Assembly (NCBI GenBank): GCA_022711465.1
Contig: JAKLEZ010000001.1
Location: 496,001 to 560,000 of the forward strand
Source of the DNA: Planctomycetota bacterium
GTDB lineage: Bacteria; Planctomycetota; Phycisphaerae; UBA1845; PWPN01
Direction of reading: 5' to 3'
Length of the DNA stretch: 64,000 nt
Numbering within the stretch: the stretch's first letter is position 1; the number at the start of each line of letters is the position of its first letter. Under the pieces are notes generated by a model. That model was given only the letters and a program-made list of their open reading frames with translations, was not told the origin of the DNA and did no database searches. Positions 61,245-64,000 of the stretch are shown here, in pieces. A program made the translations under genes and the position numbers.

Positions 61245-61259
61245 CACCGCCAGGCGGTG
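61245..61259. promoter_or_regulatory. Perfect 15-bp palindrome at the presumed transcription start
   Basis: CACCGCC-A-GGCGGTG lies 8 bp after the TATAAT, where transcription would begin. Its position suits a repressor operator for the downstream sulfur genes, but the same sequence could simply form an RNA hairpin at the 5' end. Confidence 0.3.
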
Positions 61260-61346
61260 CAGCCGGGCGAAGGTCAAATGGGGAATGTCGGCCAATACGC
61301 TCAAGAGACAAGCGGATTCCACGCCGCAACACAGGAGAGCTTCAGG

Positions 61347-63365
61347 ATGAGAAAGAGACGTGGTTGGCTTCTAGCAGCGATACTGTTTGCGGTTGGTACC
61401 GCTCGGGCCGAATCCGGCAAGATCAAGGACACCGAGTCCGCCTCGCACGGTGGAGATGCGGCGGTCTACGAGATCGTCGATACGTACCAGTATCCGGGCT
61501 TCAGGATCGTCCAGTTCAATCTGCCGGTGCTGTCGCACTACTCCTACATTCTGGTCAGCGGCAAGGACGCCCTGATCGTGGACCCTGGGCGGGATGCTCA
61601 GGTTTACCTGGACTATGCGCGTAAGGAAGGTCTCGCCGTCAAGGGTGTGTTTCTCACGCACACGCACGCGGACTTCGTCGCCGGCCATATCGAGGTGGCG
61701 AAGGCGACAGGCTGCCCGATCTACAAGAGCGGGGTCGGCGGCGCCGACTTCAAATACGAAGCCCTGAAGGAAGGCGACACGCTGGCGATCGGAGAGGCCA
61801 CACTCAAGACGGTGGAGACCCCGGGGCATACGCCCGAATCGCTGAGCGGCTTCGTCTACAGCAAGCAGAAACCCGACCGGCCGGAGGCGATCTTCACAGG
61901 TGACTGCCTCTTCGTAGGCAGCATCGGCCGGCCGGACCTGCTCGAAGGAAAGATGACGGCGGCCAGCCTCGCTTCGATGTCGTTCGATACCTGGAACAAC
62001 AAGCTCTCCAAGACGGGCGATGAGGCCATGGTCTTTCCCGCTCACGGCGCGGGCTCGCTCTGCGGCGCGCACCTGAGCGACAAGCCGTTCTCCACCATCG
62101 GCGCGGAGAAGGCATCCAACCCGTACCTTCAGCATCGCGGTCGCAGCGAATTCATCGCCGCCGTGCTCGACGGCTTGCCGGAGGCCCCGCAGTACTTCAA
62201 GCACAATGCCGCGATGAACCGCAAGGGACCAGAGCCGGTAGACTGGAACGCTCTCTCGCCAACGGAAGTCCCGGCATCGGCTGACCTGACCGATCCGGCG
62301 AAGGCCTACGTGGTAGACGTTCGCGAAGCCACCGACTACGCCGAGGGGCATATCCCGAACTCCGTCAATATCGGTGTCCGCGGCCGCCTGGAGACGTGGG
62401 TCGGGATCATGGTTCCCTGGGGCGCTCCGCTGGTATTGTGCGGATCGCCCGGCGAGTTGACCGAGTCGATACGTCGCCTGCATCGCGTGGGATACCAGGG
62501 TAAGGTGATCACGCTCGAAAGCTGGAAGAAAGCGAGCCTGCCGGTAGCCAAAAACGCGATGATCAAGCCGGCCGAGCTGCATGCAATGATCCAGAGGGGC
62601 GAAGGCCCCGTGGTCGTCGATGTTCGCTTGCCAAACGAATGGATGGGGCTGCGGATCGGCACAGTGGTGAACCTGCCTCTTCCCCACTTGTCGGAGTTGT
62701 CCGCCAAGCTGGATCCCGCACAGCCCGTGCTGGCGGTGTGCAACTCCGCGTATCGTTCCAGCATGGCCGTCGGTATCTTCGAGCGAAGGGGCTTCAAGAA
62801 GGCGATGTCGCTGGAGGGCGGGGCGGAGGCGTGGATGGCCGCCGGTCTGCCCGTGTTTGGGGCCGAGCGCAAGGCTGGTTCCCAGGTGACGGCGGCGGCT
62901 CCGACGCGATCGATCCGCCTCGCTGACCGCGTCTCAGCGGATGAGTTGATGCGGCTGATCCGGGACTTGCCTGGTACGTTCGACCTCGTCGACATCCGAC
63001 CGGCTGAGCACTACGCCGACTACAACATCCCCGGATCCCGGAACGTCGATGTGGCTGACGTGCTGGCAAACCCGGCATATCTCACCGGAGCAGGTCCGCT
63101 GATTATCGTAGACCGGGACGGCTCGCTGGCCATGCAAGTGGCGGGCATCCTTTCGCAGAAGACCGAACGAAACATTCGCGCCCTCTACGGCGGCGTTGAG
63201 GCATATTGGAGGGGCACCGAGCTGAAACCTGCCGTTCGGGAGGTCCCGTTGCCGCCAACGGTCGGGCCAGCGCCATCGGTTCCTGCTGCTCCGCCCGCAG
63301 CCCCCGGGGCACCGATTCAACCGCCGCCGCCACAGGCGCCCAGGAAAAAGAGCGCGGGGTGTTGA
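61347..63365 (+). CDS. Exported metallo-beta-lactamase-fold protein with three rhodanese domains
   Basis: 672 residues from the ATG at 61347 (AGGAG about 9 nt upstream). The signal peptide is RKRRGWLLAAILFAVGTARA. The MBL domain (about 35-260) has FLTHTHADFVAGH, ETPGHTPESLSG, FTGDCLFVGSIGRPDL and VFPAHGAGS, the pattern of ETHE1-type persulfide dioxygenases. Rhodanese domain 1 has Cys in PLVLCGSPGELTES, domain 2 has the canonical VLAVCNSAYRSSMAVG, and domain 3 has Asp (LIIVDRDGSLAMQ) in place of the catalytic Cys. A Pro-rich tail ends the chain. It would oxidise or transfer sulfane sulfur outside the cytoplasm, beside YeeE transporters. Confidence 0.9.
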   Translation: MRKRRGWLLAAILFAVGTARAESGKIKDTESASHGGDAAVYEIVDTYQYPGFRIVQFNLPVLSHYSYILVSGKDALIVDPGRDAQVYLDYARKEGLAVKGVFLTHTHADFVAGHIEVAKATGCPIYKSGVGGADFKYEALKEGDTLAIGEATLKTVETPGHTPESLSGFVYSKQKPDRPEAIFTGDCLFVGSIGRPDLLEGKMTAASLASMSFDTWNNKLSKTGDEAMVFPAHGAGSLCGAHLSDKPFSTIGAEKASNPYLQHRGRSEFIAAVLDGLPEAPQYFKHNAAMNRKGPEPVDWNALSPTEVPASADLTDPAKAYVVDVREATDYAEGHIPNSVNIGVRGRLETWVGIMVPWGAPLVLCGSPGELTESIRRLHRVGYQGKVITLESWKKASLPVAKNAMIKPAELHAMIQRGEGPVVVDVRLPNEWMGLRIGTVVNLPLPHLSELSAKLDPAQPVLAVCNSAYRSSMAVGIFERRGFKKAMSLEGGAEAWMAAGLPVFGAERKAGSQVTAAAPTRSIRLADRVSADELMRLIRDLPGTFDLVDIRPAEHYADYNIPGSRNVDVADVLANPAYLTGAGPLIIVDRDGSLAMQVAGILSQKTERNIRALYGGVEAYWRGTELKPAVREVPLPPTVGPAPSVPAAPPAAPGAPIQPPPPQAPRKKSAGC

Positions 63366-63368
63366 GCC

Positions 63369-63902
63369 ATGAAAACAACCGACGAAACCATCGAGCGGAA
63401 CTCGCGGCCTTACCTGAACCCCTACCTCGCCGGCGTGATGCTGGGCCTGACGCTGCTCGGATCCTTCCTGATCCTCGGGGCGGGGCTGGGGGCGTCGGCG
63501 GGAATCGCCCGCGTCGGCGCGTTCGCGGAGAGTTGCGTCGCGGCGAGCCACGTCCTTTCGAGCGAGTACTTCGGGAGCTGGGGCTCCACGCCGTTACGCT
63601 ACTACCTCGTCTTCATGCTGCTGGGCACGTTCCTGGGCGGCCTGTTCTCGGCCCTGCTGGGCAACCGCGTGCGCTTCGCGCTCGAACGAGGCAAGGCGAG
63701 CCCGGCGCGTCTGCGGGCAGTCCTGGCGCTGGTCGGTGGCATCATCGTTGGCTTCTCGAGTCGGCTGGCACAGGGCTGCACGTCGGGCCAGGCGCTCTCC
63801 GGAGGCGCGATGCTGCTATCCGGGAGCCTGGTCTTCATGGGTTGTGTCTTCGCCGGCGGCTACGCCACGGCCTGGTTTGTCAGGAGGCAGTGGCATGATT
63901 GA
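63369..63902 (+). CDS. YeeE/YedE half-transporter (sulfur-compound uptake), first half
   Basis: 177 residues with about four helices (YLAGVMLGLTLLGSFLILGA, YLVFMLLGTFLGGLFSALLG, AVLALVGGIIVGFSSRLAQG, LLSGSLVFMGCVFAGGYATA). The segment RLAQGCTSGQALSGGAML holds the conserved GC motif that handles thiosulfate in TsuA/YeeE. It starts 3 nt after the MBL-rhodanese stop and overlaps the next gene by 8 nt. Confidence 0.88.
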   Translation: MKTTDETIERNSRPYLNPYLAGVMLGLTLLGSFLILGAGLGASAGIARVGAFAESCVAASHVLSSEYFGSWGSTPLRYYLVFMLLGTFLGGLFSALLGNRVRFALERGKASPARLRAVLALVGGIIVGFSSRLAQGCTSGQALSGGAMLLSGSLVFMGCVFAGGYATAWFVRRQWHD

Positions 63903-64000
63903 GACGTTCTACGGTCTCGACACGTTGGACACGCCGAAGGCGTTTCTCGTAGCGCTCCTGATCGGGTGTGCGTTCGGCTTCTCGCTGGAGCAGGCCGGCT
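63895..64000 (+). CDS. YeeE/YedE half-transporter, second half (runs off the window)
   Basis: About 35 residues are visible: IETFYGLDTLDTPKAFLVAL then LIGCAFGFSLEQAG, the usual start of the second YeeE half in split systems. The ATG at 63895 overlaps the end of the first half-transporter gene by 8 nt, indicating translational coupling. The remainder lies beyond the window. Confidence 0.75.
   Translation, partial: MIETFYGLDTLDTPKAFLVALLIGCAFGFSLEQAG

Overview
The window is high-GC bacterial chromosome. It most resembles a Planctomycetota genome, probably Phycisphaerae-like. The evidence is a dockerin-type Ca-loop tail on a secreted protease (DFNADGDVDLDD style), many large secreted beta-helix/FN3/polysaccharide-lyase proteins, CHASE2-cyclase and FecR genes, and very long extracellular-polysaccharide loci. 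The assignment is an inference from protein style; no rRNA or other phylogenetic marker is present.

Layout. 1-4.4 kb: a partial Gfo/Idh/MocA oxidoreductase, a secreted TPR-like protein with a long Pro/Val/Ala/Arg repeat built on a 24-bp unit, a membrane-anchored vWA protein, and a divergent secreted protein. 4.8-10.9 kb (+): a probable four-gene operon of alginate-export-like outer-membrane barrel, lipoprotein, FecR-domain protein and CHASE2 adenylate/guanylate cyclase. 10.9-14.1 kb (-): subtilisin-like protease with FN3-like region and dockerin-like tail. 14.2-23.1 kb (-): eight co-directional genes behind a good sigma70-like promoter. They encode a PspA/IM30-like protein, a double AAA ATPase, a histone-H1-like basic protein, a vWA lipoprotein, an ABC substrate-binding protein fused to an OmpA peptidoglycan-binding domain, an ABC permease, an ABC ATPase, and a two-TM coiled-coil protein. 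This is the best candidate for an undescribed system: an envelope-stress or membrane-remodelling module wired to a NitT/TauT-type transporter tethered to the wall. 23.3-30.8 kb (+): a two-domain GNAT acetyltransferase translationally coupled to a giant beta-helix protein, then an FN3-pectate lyase.

30.9-54.7 kb (-) is one long Wzx/Wzy-type exopolysaccharide locus. It is headed by a specialised NusG/RfaH-like antiterminator and carries an epimerase, two acetyltransferases (one truncated), flippase, polymerase/ligase, many GT4 and one GT2 glycosyltransferases, an asparagine-synthase-like amidotransferase, a DegT aminotransferase, an ATP-grasp enzyme and three polysaccharide deacetylases. An exact 95-bp tandem duplication between the antiterminator and the epimerase creates a decoy start and a 22-codon leader ORF. 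54.8-59.9 kb (-): VanZ-like protein, GT39-type transferase, MetF, and a TolC-like lipoprotein with a Pro/Ala-rich tail.

59.9-61.3 kb is a scar: a 37-nt 3' half of a proline-type tRNA (probable att core) and two N-terminal fragments of related transposases pointing away from each other. Beyond it (61.3 kb to the end, +) lies a sulfur module: an exported metallo-beta-lactamase-fold/triple-rhodanese protein and two YeeE/YedE half-transporters. This arrangement suggests the sulfur genes arrived on, or beside, an integrated element.
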